Source of the DNA: Letharia columbiana
Lineage: Eukaryota; Ascomycota; Lecanoromycetes; Lecanorales; Parmeliaceae
Assembly (NCBI RefSeq): GCF_014066305.1
Contig: NW_023501091.1
Span: forward strand, 1-64,000
Direction of reading: 5' to 3'
Length of the DNA stretch: 64,000 bases
The notes beneath the pieces are model-generated. The model did no database searches. It was not told where the DNA came from and saw nothing but the letters and a program-made list of their open reading frames with translations. The translations under genes were made by a program, and so were the position numbers. Positions 1 through 13,399 of this stretch are shown one piece after another; position 1 is the stretch's first letter, and each line of letters opens with the position of its first letter.

Positions 1-539
1 AAGATTTATATTATTTTATATCTAATATAATATAGAATTTTAGCGAGATATTCTACGATATAATATATCTATAATATTATATTATAAAATAATATATATA
101 TAAAATATCTTAGTTAAGATTTCTATATTTAGAAGTAACTATTCTAATTATTATTCTAATTAATAACTACGCTAAATTAATAAGATATAAAATTAAATAT
201 AATTATATTTTATTACTTTATATATATAAAAGAAAGTAAGCTATATCTATTAATAATAAGAAAAGCTTATCTTTCTCTAGTATTAACCGCGCGAAATTTA
301 CTAATACTTTATAATTAAAGTCGTTAATAATAATTTTATACATCTATTATATATTTTTAATATCGCTATTTAATATATAATTATATATATTATAATTATA
401 ATCTTTTTATTAAATTATTAATTTAAAAAAGTTAATATATCTTTTAATATTCTTTTAAAAGTATTATAGCTTAATATAATAAGCTATATTTCTTTAAATT
501 ATCTTTTTATAATATATAAAAAAAGATTAAATATAGAAA

Positions 540-1199
540 ATATATAAAAGTATATTTAATAATTCTAAAATAAATTAACAATATTTATAATAATAATTAG
601 AATTAAAAATTAGATATACTTAAATAAGAGATAACTTTATATTACTTATATAATAGCGATAATAATAATTAAGATTAAAATATTAATTTAAATAACGTAG
701 CTTTTATAATAAACTTTTTATTATTATATATTAAATTAATTATATATAAATAAAGATTTATAATTTTATCTTCTAGATATAATTATATTTAATATTTTAA
801 GATTTTTATAATAGCTTAATATTTATTAATTAGCGCGTTAATATTATTATATCTAAATTATAATAATACTTATTATTAAATCTTATATTATACTCTTAAA
901 TAGCTTAAAAGATAAAATCTACTTAATTATTAACGCGTATAATAAAATTATTTTTAATATTTATATTTTATTTAACTTCGATATTATCTATTTTCTTTTA
1001 ATTCGAGCTTTTATCTTTATTTATATATATAATAATTTATATAATAAGCGAAACTCTAGATTTCTTTATAATTACGCTTATATACTTTTCTTATATAATA
1101 CTATTAAAATATAAATTTATTAGAATAATAATTAGAACTAGAAATTATTTATTACTTATCTATTATATCTTATTTAATTTATTTAAAAGTTTACTTTTA
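540..1199. repeat. dispersed AT-rich repeat, copy A
   Basis: About 660 bp that matches 4853-5516 in the same orientation over its whole length. Differences are mostly transitions. The family is not recognised. It is probably an internal part of a decayed transposon present twice in the block. Confidence 0.7.
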
Positions 1200-2299
1200 T
1201 TATAATAATAATATATTAATATATTTAATTTTATACTTTTTAATAATTATAATATAATTAATAATTAAAATATCGACTTTCTTTATTTTCTTAATTAGTT
1301 TCTTTTTAAATATAAATATATTTATTCGCTATTATAATCTTTTAATATTTTTATTTTAATTAAATTTATTCTTCGCTTTTTATTTTAATTAAGAATTTAA
1401 TTATTATTTAATTAATCTATATTAAGACTCTTTAATATCGCTATTATTATTAATATTTAATATTTATTATAATAAATTATTAAACTTAATCTCTTCTACT
1501 TTAATTATTATAAAAAGATAAATTAATAAATATATATAAAAGAATTAAAGGGCTTATATAAATATCTATAAATATTAAACTATTCTTAATTTTAATTAAA
1601 ACTTATTTTATTAAAAAGTGCGTTAATTCTAATAAGTATTAATATTAGAAATAAAGAGAATATATATTATACGCTATTTTAAATATATTATTATAGAATT
1701 CGACTTAAAAAATAATTATTTCTATAAAGACAAGTAAAGGCCTATGAATTAAATTCATGAAGTTGAATTTTTCATTTTTCTAAGTTAAATGAAGTTGGAT
1801 TTTTCTAAGTTAAATCGAATTTTAGCCCTAGCCCTAAGTCAAATCGAACTCTAATCGCTTACTATACGTTTTTAATCTACTTTCACCACTATAAAATTAA
1901 TTTAATCTATATAATATATAGATATATATATGTAGAGAGAGGCGCGCTAAGATCTAATTAGAAAGGTGTATCGAATATAAAGAATTGATTCGTAATAATT
2001 ACTTATAAAAAATAGAGAAAGGCCATATTCTTATAGTAAGAAGTATCGAAATATCGGAAAGAAATGGAGATAACATATTAATTAGTAGTGTGAATTCCAT
2101 ATTATCTTCTACCGTAGTGAAATCTTTCGAATAATAAAATAGCTATTAGAGTAAGACATCGAATAATTTTAATTCGTCCAAATATATATCGTCCGATATT
2201 TCTCCTATAGAGGCCTAATTAGCTATAATCGTCGCAGTAGATCCTCCTCTTATAACGTTATTATAGTTCCTCCTCTTACTTCTTAATATAGTGAGGATA

Positions 2300-3459
2300 A
2301 TAGACTAAATTGCAATAATGTTCTCCGCTTACTAAGTGATGATTTGATATGGAATCGTGAAGAGTATGTGACGTGGGATCTTGAAGAGCTGAGCCGTGTT
2401 TTTGACGATGATAGCCTTGTTGCCGCTTGATTTCTCGGCAGTGTTCTCCACATTTGCCTATTGTAATTCCTCCTCTTACTCCTCCTCTTATAGAGTATCA
2501 GACTAAGTAGCTAGCTAAGTGGTTGACTGAGTGGATAACTAATATAACGTAGGATCTTGGAGAGCTAAGCCGTGTTCTTGATGATGGTAGCCTTATTGCC
2601 GCTTGATTTCTCCGTAGTATTCTCTATAGTGTTCTCCGCAGTATTCTCCGCATTTACCTATTATAGTTCCTTCTCTTACTTCTTAATATAGTAAAGATAA
2701 TAGACTAAGTTATAGTAGTGTTCTTCGCTTACTAAGTAATAATTTAATATAAAATCGTAGAGAGTATATGACGTGGGATCTTAAAGAGCTAAGCCGTGTT
2801 TTTGGTGCTAGAAGTCTTATTGCCACTTGATTTCTCCGTAGTATTCTCCGCATTCACCTGCTATATTAACTTCTCTTACACTAACTAAGTAAATTAATAT
2901 AAGATCGTGAAGAGTAGACCTGTTATGTTACTGCTGCTAATAACTATCTCCGTAATATTCTCCGTAGTATTCTCCGTATTCGTCTATTATAAATCCTTCT
3001 CTTATTTAACTAAGTGCGAGGGTATCGAGGATAAATATATTTATATTAGTGGAATTAATAGAATTAATAAAATTAATAGAATTATAAAAGAAGAATAGTT
3101 ACACAAATAGGTGGAAGGATTATTATCCGATCCCGAACGCGTCTGGTGTGACTACTATGATTATCATATTTGAATATTTATTTAATTCACTAATAGTAGA
3201 TCAAACTTCATTATTTTTACAGCGTTAGAAAGCGCACACTGAGCTCTATAATTTATTAAATTATGAAGAAATAGCATCCGTAGGAAGCTGGTTATTTCAG
3301 AGGATAAGACTTCTGCACATAGATTTTTGTAGATTTTTAATGGTTGCGGACGCTATTTTATTTACCCGCGGTGTCTAACCAAAAAGCGTAGATCTGACAA
3401 ATTGATGATTGGCTGCACATACAAATTCAAGGTTTTCTAGTTTAGCTCTATCTTATTCT
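2300..3459 (-). mobile_element. RIP-damaged relative of the 1.2-kb TIR element
   Basis: This stretch is related, in opposite orientation, to the better preserved element at 30495-31698. The match covers the outer terminal sequence (3405-3459, ending GGTT..CTTATTCT), an inner block at 3110-3400 and repeated modules of about 170-220 bp centred on ACGTGGGATCTT at 2371, 2547 (ACGTAGGATCTT) and 2771. Compared with the other copy it carries many G-to-A and C-to-T changes. I could not find its second terminal repeat, so the left border is approximate and may lie further left, towards 1740. Confidence 0.6.
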
Positions 3460-4852
3460 TTTATATATACTAATAGTAAAACTTAAAGATAAGAAAGTAA
3501 AAATAAAATATATAAAAAATTTAATAAGTTATAGTAGTTTAGCGTTAGCTAAATTAAATAAAAATAATTACTTATTAACTTATTCTTTTAAATCTTTTAT
3601 TTTTTAATTTATATAAATTATAATAATAATTATAATTATTATAAAAGTAATTAAGATTATATTAGATAATAGCGCTTAATAAGCGTAATTCGCTTAAACT
3701 TAAATTTTTAAAATTAAAAAAAAAAAAATTTATTAATATTTAATTTAAGTTAGATAATATAAAGTATTTTAAAAATTTAATACGCGTAATAGATATCTAA
3801 GCTTTTTCTTCCTTCTTCTTTTTCTCTAAAATTTTCTTTTTTATATTAATTCTTCTTATTATTAGATTATCTTCTTTATATATTAAACTTCTATTTAAAT
3901 AATCTAATATTATTATAATAATATTAAAAATATAATATAATTATTAAGCTATATATTTATTCTTTATCTTTTAATAATTTTAAATTAATATATTATATTA
4001 ATTATATATTTATAAAGATAAATTACGCGAAGAGCTTAATTTATATATACTTAATTTATTATTAATAACTTTTTAAAAAAGTTAATACTATTTTAGAGTA
4101 TTAGATATAGTATTAAAATAAAGAGTTTATTAGATATTATCGCCGCTTTTATTACTATCGCTATTATTTTAATAAATATTATCTTTATTTTAATAAATAT
4201 TATCTTTACTTTAATAATATTAAAGCGTTAATAGAAATTAGATAATATATTTTTTTAATTATTATTATATTTATTATATATAACTAACGCGAGCTATAGC
4301 TTAAACTTTACGCGAGATTTATTATTATTAAAAATCGATTAATCTTATAATTTTAAAGCTCTTCTTTTAATATCTAATTCGTTAAATTATATTTAATTAA
4401 AATCTATTAAAACGCTATTATATTTAAAGATTTACTTTTAAAGTATTATATAAGATAATAAAAGTTTTTCTAATTTATTAATTTAAGAGTAAATCTTTTA
4501 TTATTACACTTTATAATTAGCTCTAATAATATATATTTAAATAAATACTTATTTTTATATAATATATAGAAAGCGAATTATATTATAGAAAAAGAATATA
4601 AATCTTATAATTATCTTAATTAAGTTATTTAAAATAAAGAAAAAAATATATTTATTTTTAATTATTAAATTAATTAATTATTATATATATAACTATAAGA
4701 TATAATTATATAATATTAATTACTCTAATAATTATAAAAAGTATAAAGAAATATTATATAATTAAATACTTATAAATCTTTTTCTTCTAAGTATTTATTT
4801 TAATTTAAAATTTAATCGCTATTTAATTAAAAAAGAATAAGATATAAAAAGT

Positions 4853-5516
4853 ATATAAAAGTATATTTAATAATTCTAGAATAGATTAACGATATCTATA
4901 ATAATAACTAAAATTAAAAATTAAAAATACTTAAATAAGAGATAGCTTTATATTATTTATATAATAATAAAAATAGTAATTAAGATTAAAATATTAATCT
5001 AAATAGTATAGCTTTTGTAATAGATTTTTTATTACTATATATTAAATTAATTATATATTAATAAAGATTTATAATTTTATCTTCTAAGTATAATTATATT
5101 TAATATTTTAAGATTTTTATAATAGCTCGATATTTATTAATTAATATATTAATATTATTATATTTAAACTATAATAAAGCTTATTATTAAATTTTATATT
5201 ATACTTTTAAATAATTTAAAAGATAAAATTTATTTAATTATTAATATATATAATAGAATTATTTTTAATACTTATATCTTATTTAGCTTCGATATTATCT
5301 ATACTCTTATAATTTAAATTTTTATCTTTATCTATATATATAATAATTTATATAAAAAGCGAAATTTTAAACTTTCTCTAAATTACGCTCGCGTATTTTT
5401 TATATATTATATTATTAAAATATAACTCTATTAGAATAATAATTAGACTTAGAAGCTACTTATTATTTATCTATTATATTTTATCTAATTTACTTAAAAG
5501 TTTACTTCTATTTTTC
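4853..5516. repeat. dispersed AT-rich repeat, copy B
   Basis: Direct repeat partner of 540-1199. Both copies begin at the same shared string (AAAAGTATATTTAATAATTC) and lose similarity after a shared TTTACTT near their ends. Function unknown. Confidence 0.7.
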
Positions 5517-7863
5517 TATTAAGTCTATTAATTAAATTAAAATTTATATCTTATTTTTATATAAATATTTTATTATATATTAAATAATATCTTATTATTT
5601 AAGACTTTTAAATATAATCTAATTAAGAAAAGAATCTATTATATAAAGAATTATAAATTATAATATATATTTTTATAGCGATAGAGAATTCTAATTATTT
5701 TTCTAATTATCGTTATTTAAAGATAATTATAATAGCGAAAAATATTTATATTTATATTTTTAATCTAGAATTAGAATTATATAACTAATTTATTAAGATT
5801 TTAAATTTAAATAATTTATATCTTTATAAAAATATTTAAATCGCTTAAATATATTAATAATATTTTTATATATTAATTTAATATTAATAAGCTTAAAAGT
5901 CTTTTATATTTCTTCGCTCGCCTTATTAAGTATAAATCTATATCTTACTATATTATAATTCTTAGACTATTATCTAGTCGATTCTAATAATAATATTTAT
6001 TCTTTTTTATTCTTAAGCGCTTATATTATATAGTTTCTAAGAATTATATATTTTATTTTAATAAAAAATATATATAAAGAGAAAAGATAGTAAATTTTCT
6101 TAAACTTTATAATTTAAGATTTTTTATAAATAAGTTTAATATAAGTAAGATTAATATATAAATAATAAGTTTATTTAAATATAAATTAGAATATTAAAAT
6201 TAAAATTAATATAGAGAAAAATTTATATTAATAAATATTATTTTAGCGATTTTTTTTTAAGAAAATTTTTATAAGTTATATAAGACTTCTATATAATAAA
6301 AATAGATATTCTTTTAAAAGTTTATTATATCTTTAAAAAATTTTAGATATTTAATTTTCTTTCTAATAGATTTAATTATAGTTTATTATATTTATTATTA
6401 TAATAAGAAGATATTAATAAATATTTAATCTCTTTATACTTATATCTTATCTATTAATATTATTTAAAAATTTATATTCTCTAAAAAAAGTTAAAGATTT
6501 TTAAATCGCTTAATTTTTTAATTAATAATATTTAATTATATATCGATAATTATATCTTTATCTTCTTTCTTTATATTAAACTACTTATCGCGCTTTATAT
6601 TAATATTCTTAATAAAATCTAAAATTAAAACTATATCTAATAAATCTAATTATTTATAAAATTTATTATCTTCGATATAATATATAAAATATTATATATA
6701 AATATTAATTATAATATTAAAAAGATATTAGAATAATTATAATAATAATTAGAATTTATAATAAGTATATTAATTATATATAATATATTCGATAATTCTT
6801 TTTTTTTTTTTTTTTTTTTAGAAGTAATTTTTTAATATTTCGAGAAAGTTAGAAGTTTTTTTTTAGCTATTTATTTCGCTATTATATTTATATTATTTTA
6901 TTTTCTTAAAATTACTCTTAATAATTTATATATATTTAAACTTACTAAATATTAACGCGATTTTATTATATTCTTATTTTTAAAATATTTATCTACTATT
7001 TTTTATATCTTATTATTATTTAAATTTTTAAAATATTCTTATTTTTTTAAAAATAAAATAATAAAGCGAATTAGAGTTATTATCTTTATTAATAATATTA
7101 ACTTTTATAATATTAAGAAATAATAAAAAGTATATAAATTTACTTATTTAATTAAATTTTTATTTAAAATAATTATAATAATAATTTTCGTATAAAAAGC
7201 TTATTATAAAATATTAAAGAATATATTATAAAGAGTATATTAGTATTATAATAGAAATAATAAAAAAATTTAAATAGAATTATATTATTATAAAAGATAA
7301 TATAATTAGAAAGAATATTAAGAAAAATTAGAATATAAGAAAATATAAGAATACGCTAATTAAAAAATAGGATAATTTATTAACGCGTTTTCGCGTTTTT
7401 TTAAAATCTTATTTATAAAAATATTTAATATTAATTTTTAATATTATAAAGTTAAATTTTAATTAAATTTTTTTAAATTTAATAATTTAACTAAAGTTTT
7501 TAAGAATTATTATTAATAATAAACTTTTCTTAGCTTTTATATAATAATAGATATCTATTTTAAACTTCTAAGAATTTAAATCTAAGAATTCTATAAAATA
7601 AGTTTATCTTTTTTTAGATTTTATTTTACGCTTTCAATTTATTATATATATTTTCTCTTTTAAAAGAATTATTAAAAAGATAATTAGAATATTAATTAGA
7701 TCGCTTACTTTTAGAATATTATTTATTTTATATTTATATTTAAAAAGATATAATAATAAATATAAATACTTTTAATAAATTTTTTTTATTAATAAACTTT
7801 TAACTAGTTATCTAATTTCTTAATAATAAAAAAATATTAAATTAATTAAAAGATTTTTAAAGC

Positions 7864-8055
7864 GATTAATTAGAAAATTCTCGAAGTAGTTAATTAGAAA
7901 GTTCTAGAGATAATTAGTTAAAAAGTTTTTAAAATAATTAATTAGAAAGTTCTAGAGATATTTAATTAGAAAGTTCTTAAAATAGTTAATTAAAAAGTTC
8001 TAGAGATAATTAATTAAAAAGTTCTAGAAGTAATTAATTATAAAGTTCTAGAAAT
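7864..8055 (+). repeat. 24-bp coding-type tandem repeat, 8 units
   Basis: Eight consecutive 24-bp units (8 codons each), typical unit AATTAATTAGAAAGTTCTAG followed by AGAT. Read in frame, the second codon of every unit is TAA or TAG. CAA or CAG at this place would give the octapeptide NQLESSRD, so the array looks like a former coding minisatellite whose Gln codons were all turned into stops. A ninth, degenerate unit may follow at 8056. Confidence 0.75.
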
Positions 8056-9380
8056 AATTAAATAATAGATTTAAAGAGTAATTTATTAATAAATCTAATT
8101 ATATTAAAAAAAGAAGAGATAGACTTTATTATAAAAGAAGTTTAAAATTAAAAACTTCTAATATATAATAAAAATAATAATATTATAATCTAATAATAAG
8201 TTTTATAATAAATTTATATAAATTTATTAATTTTAATATATAAATAATTAGTACGACTAGAAGAAGAAGAAATAATTCTTATAATTTTAATTATTATAAT
8301 AAGAAAGAGTTTAGATATAATCTTCTCTTTTCTAATTATTATTATAATTATCTAATTTTCTAAATTAGATAAATTTATAAATATATTAATAAGAATAAAG
8401 AGTTAATATATATATTTAATAATAATATATTCGACGATAATAACGTAACTTTATTTTAAAATTAAACTATCTTTTAAAATCGAGATATTATTTATAAGAG
8501 TAGAAATTTTAATAATATTTAAAGTAAAAATATAAAAATTATAATAGTTAAAGAACATCTATCTACGAGTAAATTATTAAAAAAAAAAAATATAATAAAA
8601 AATTTAAAAAGAGAAGATTTAATATATTTTCTATAACGATTATAATAGATAAAAGAGTATTTTAAATATTATTAATAATAAAAATAATTAGAAAGTCGAG
8701 TAATAAGATTTCTAGAAAATCTATTATAAGTAAGAAAAGAAAGAATATAAGAAAAATCGTAATTAAATATATATTTAAAGTAAAAAAAATATAAAGATAT
8801 TATCTAAATAGTAAGTTTAATCTTATATATATTTCTAATTATCTTTCTAATTATAATTTACTAGCTATCGTTCTTCGCGAAATTAAATACTTTTAAAAAT
8901 TAACTAAACTATTAATTTTAAAAGCTTTATTTTTAAAATTTATTTAAGAAATTTTATTAAATATAATAAATAAACTTAGAAATAATATTAAGTATTATTA
9001 ATAAAATTTTATTATCGAGATAATATAAAAAGTAATAAAATCTTTTCTATCTAATAATTTTTTAAGTAAAACTTTTTATTATTTTTATATAAAATTCGCT
9101 AATAATAGAATATAGATATTTAACTATTAGCAATTTATAGTAAACGCGTAATATTATAAATTAAGAATATATTACTTTTATATAGACTTTTAAAATTATA
9201 TAATATTAAGTATTTATATATAAATATAAAGATAAATTAAAAGCTTATAATTTAATTTAAATAAACTTTTAAACTATTATAAATAATAAAATAAAAAACT
9301 TTATAATTAAATTATTAACTTTCTTAATTTATAATATAACTCTTAATTATAATATTATTTATAAGATTATATTTTATTTT

Positions 9381-10190
9381 AAATTCTAATTATCTTTAAA
9401 ATTAATATTATATAATATATTTAATTTATAATTTAAAAGATTTATATTATATTAAAAAATTAATATTTTTTATTATTATAAAATTATTTATATTATAATT
9501 ATAGTTTTAATATAAATATATATTATATTTTCTTATCTAATTATTAATAATTATATATTTTTATAAATTCTTATTATTATCTTAAAAAATAAAAGATTTT
9601 ATTAAAGTTTATATATATTTAATTATTATATTAATTCTCAATTTAGAATTCTAATTATCTTTATAATTAATATTATATAAAATTATTAATTTAAAATTCT
9701 AAAAAATTATATTATATTAAAAAATTAAAATAAGTTATTATTATAAAATTATTTATATTATAATAATAGTTTTAATAGAGAAGTATATTTATTATACTTA
9801 TTTATTTAATTAATAAATACTATATTTATATAATAAATTCTTATTATTATCTTAGAAAATAAAAGATTTTAATTAAAATCTATAAGATATTTAATTATTA
9901 TATTAATTTTAAAATTATATTCGACTTAGAATTCTAATTATTTTTATAATTAATACTATATAAAGTATTTAATTTATACTTTTAAAAAATTATATTATAT
10001 TAAAAATTATATTCTATTAAATTATAAAAAAAATCTATTATTATAAAATTATAAGTATTATAAATATAATTTAAATATCTTATTTTCTTATTTAATTAAT
10101 TAGTATTATATTTAATAATAGATTTCTATTATTATCTAAAAAAAATAAAAGATTCTATTAAAATCTATAAAATATTATATTTTTTATAAG
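9381..10190. repeat. AT-rich tandem repeat, 3 units of about 265-285 bp
   Basis: Three diverged direct copies start at the shared string AATTCTAATTAT near 9382, 9647 and 9930, and each continues through similar landmarks (a TTAATATTATATA-like string, then TTATTATTATCT, then AAAAGATTTTATTAAA). No coding content is recognisable. Confidence 0.65.
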
Positions 10191-12667
10191 TAAAGATTTA
10201 TAAATTAAATTTATAATTATTTTTTTAATTAGAGCTATCGAGTAAATAGATAAATGATCTTTAATAAGCGAACTTTAATAAATAAGCTATTCGATTATCG
10301 AGCGAACTTTAATAAGTAATATTTAAATTTCTTACACTTTAATAATTATAAGACTAAATTTAGAAATTCTTTATTTATTTAAAAGCTCTTATTTTATTCT
10401 ATAATTTAAAAAAAAATCTTAAAATTTTAATAGAAAATAAAAAAGTTATTTTAAAATTAAATAATATATATCTATTTTTTAATTAGAATTATTTAACTAT
10501 ATTTTTTTTATAATTATAAATATTAATTTATTTATTTATAATAATTTAATTAATCTAATTAAAGAGCGTAGTAATTCTAAATTTATAATTAGTTATATAT
10601 ATTAATTTAAGATTTTTAAGCTTAATTCTATCTTATTTTATTATATATATTAATAAAATTAATTATTAATTGCTAACTAACTTATTAATATATAATTAAA
10701 TTTATAAACTTTTCTTTAAATTTAAACTTAAATTCTTCTTTATAGTTTTTTATTATATCTATTTTATTCTTCTTTATTTAAAAATCTTATAATTTTATAA
10801 TATTAATTATTATCTTAAGTTTTACGCGAGCGCTATAAATTAAAATAAAAACGATAAACTTTTTATATATTACTTCTTTCTTTTTTTTTTTTTTTTTTTA
10901 TTTATTATAATATTATAATAATTAAAAAAATAATTAGAAAGATATTTAGAATTTATATTTTATTTTCTTTTTATAAAATATCTTTTAAATATTATCGTTT
11001 ATAGATCTAGTAAATATATATATTATAAAATTAATATAATAGTAATTTTATATAATAAGAAAATAAATAATAATAGAATTATAAATAATCTATTATTAAA
11101 AATAAAAGATAAGATTCTTTATTATTATAAAGTAAAATTAAATTTATAATTTTAATTATATATATAGAAGTAAATAATATAAATAATTTTTAGCGAATAT
11201 TTCGCGATAATAGTCTTTTAGTAAAATTCTTCTTATTTCTATCGCTATTAAGATTTTATAATTATTTAATTAATATTAAAAATTATAAATATAAAGCGAT
11301 AGAAGAGCTTTTATAGAATTCTTATATTATTAAATTCTATCGATATATAATAGCTTTTAAAGTATATAATCTACTTAAAGCTCGCTTATAAAAAATATAT
11401 ATTATTAATCTTAATACGATATTAATTATAAGAGATAAAATTAAAAATATAAATAAATTTAAAAGCGTAAATTTAGAGAAGTAGAAAAAGATATTATAAG
11501 AGATTAAAGATATATATTTCTATAAATAATAAGATTAATTATATTATAATATTATTAGATATTAATATATATAATTTTTTTATTTAATATTTTAAAGAGA
11601 AAATATATATTTATATTAGCTATATAATTAAGTCTAAATAATTAAAAATAAAAAAGTATTATTAATAATAATAAGAGTATAACTTCGTAATAAAAAAATT
11701 TAATAGAGAAGAAAATATTAAATAATTTTATTTATTTTATAACTTTAAAATAAATAGAAAAAGAGAAAGAATAAGAGATAAGTATATTATTAGATAATAA
11801 TTTAAAGTTATTAATTAGATTATTTAATATAATTAAGTAATCTTATAAATAAAAATTACTTTTTATCTTTATAATAATTTAAAAGTTTTAATAAAAAACT
11901 TATTAGTCTTTATAAGTAAAAATAATATATATTAACTTTTATAACTATAAATTTTATTATATAATTAAGAAATATAAGTATAGAGATTTTATAATATAAG
12001 ATTATTCTTCTAAGATTAATTATAAGATATACTATTATTATTTCTCGCGTATATAAAATTATTAATTTATAATTTTTAGATTAGAAAAATATATAATTAT
12101 ATATAAACGAATTCTATAGTAAATACTCTTTTTATTTATTACTCTCTCTTTAATAAAAGTATATTAAAAATTATCTAGATTAATTAATTAAAATTCGATT
12201 TATTATCTTTATATATTTATTTTAATAAAATTAAGCGCGTAATATAGAGGAATTTAATAGTATAATAATTTAATATAAATAATAATAATTTTCTAGATTT
12301 ATTAGGCTCGACTAAATAGTAGTTAAAGAATTATAATTATATATTAAATAAATAAAAGTTAGATAAAAACGACGATAAAATAGAAGAGGCTTTTTAAATA
12401 ATAATTAATAACTATAATAATAAAATTTTAAATCGCTTTTTATTTTTATTATTAAGATATAAATACTTAGATATAAGAGCTTAAAAGAAGAGATTATAAT
12501 AGATTTCGCTATCTATTAATTAGAAAAATACTTAGAATTCTATATTATAAATTCTTTCCTCTTATATTAAACGCTAACTCTTATATTATATATTATACTT
12601 TTTATTTAAAATCTAAATTATTTTAATATCGCGATAAATTTAAAGTTTAAATAAAGAGATAAATTAT

Positions 12668-12850
12668 TATTACGACCGTACTCTACATCTTTCTTAATAT
12701 ATCATTTAGCCCTATAGTCTATTAGGGCTTAGCGTATCTTAGTAGAGTTATCTACTACTATCTAATATCTTCTATCTATATAGCTATCTAATATCTAGTT
12801 ATCTTATTTAATATATCTATATTAATATTACATCTATATTAGTTCTAATA
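12668..12850 (+). repeat. 5' LTR of the Gypsy element
   Basis: 183 bp, aligned without gaps to 19389-19571. Roughly two dozen differences, nearly all C/T or G/A transitions. Confidence 0.9.
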
Positions 12851-13399
12851 CTATAACTAGATTACCCCACTTACTATATTTAAATCAGTAGACGAATTTA
12901 AGAAATCTATTAATAGGGGCTTTGGCAAGATATTAAGTTAAGTTATCGTATTTCTAAATAAACCTATTATATAGATAATACGTTATAAAAAGCATCTATC
13001 GAGATAGCGTAACGGCCTCGTAACTAGTTAGAGGGATAAAGTAATTACTAGATTAGTTTATTTATACGACTAGTAAATTTAAAGAAATCGTTATTTAATT
13101 TAATAATTATATAACTAATTCTCTAAGCGAAGTGAAAGCATTTAAAAGAACGATATTTAGATTATCTATGGTTTTTACGGCAGCCTAAACGATCTACAAA
13201 TCAAGAAAAAAAGTCCCCGCAAAACACTAAAAAATTTTTATACAACACCATTTTTCGAATTTGCAGTGAAGCCTCACAAAAGGTGTTATAAGAAATTTTT
13301 CTATTCTCTCCTTCACTTGATATCTATAACATTAAAGATTCGGGAGAAATAACGCAACTCTCTTCTTTTCATTTCAAAATCATCATAAATTTCTAATAT

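Noticed and set aside
1820..1838. Telomere-like TAGCCCTAGCCCTAA string
   Set aside because: Only two imperfect units, internal, with no array; not evidence for a telomere or telomeric insertion.
2907..3098. 63-codon ORF starting with a hydrophobic stretch
   Set aside because: Lies in the mutated copy of the TIR element and its end is the altered 9-bp minisatellite; a chance frame.
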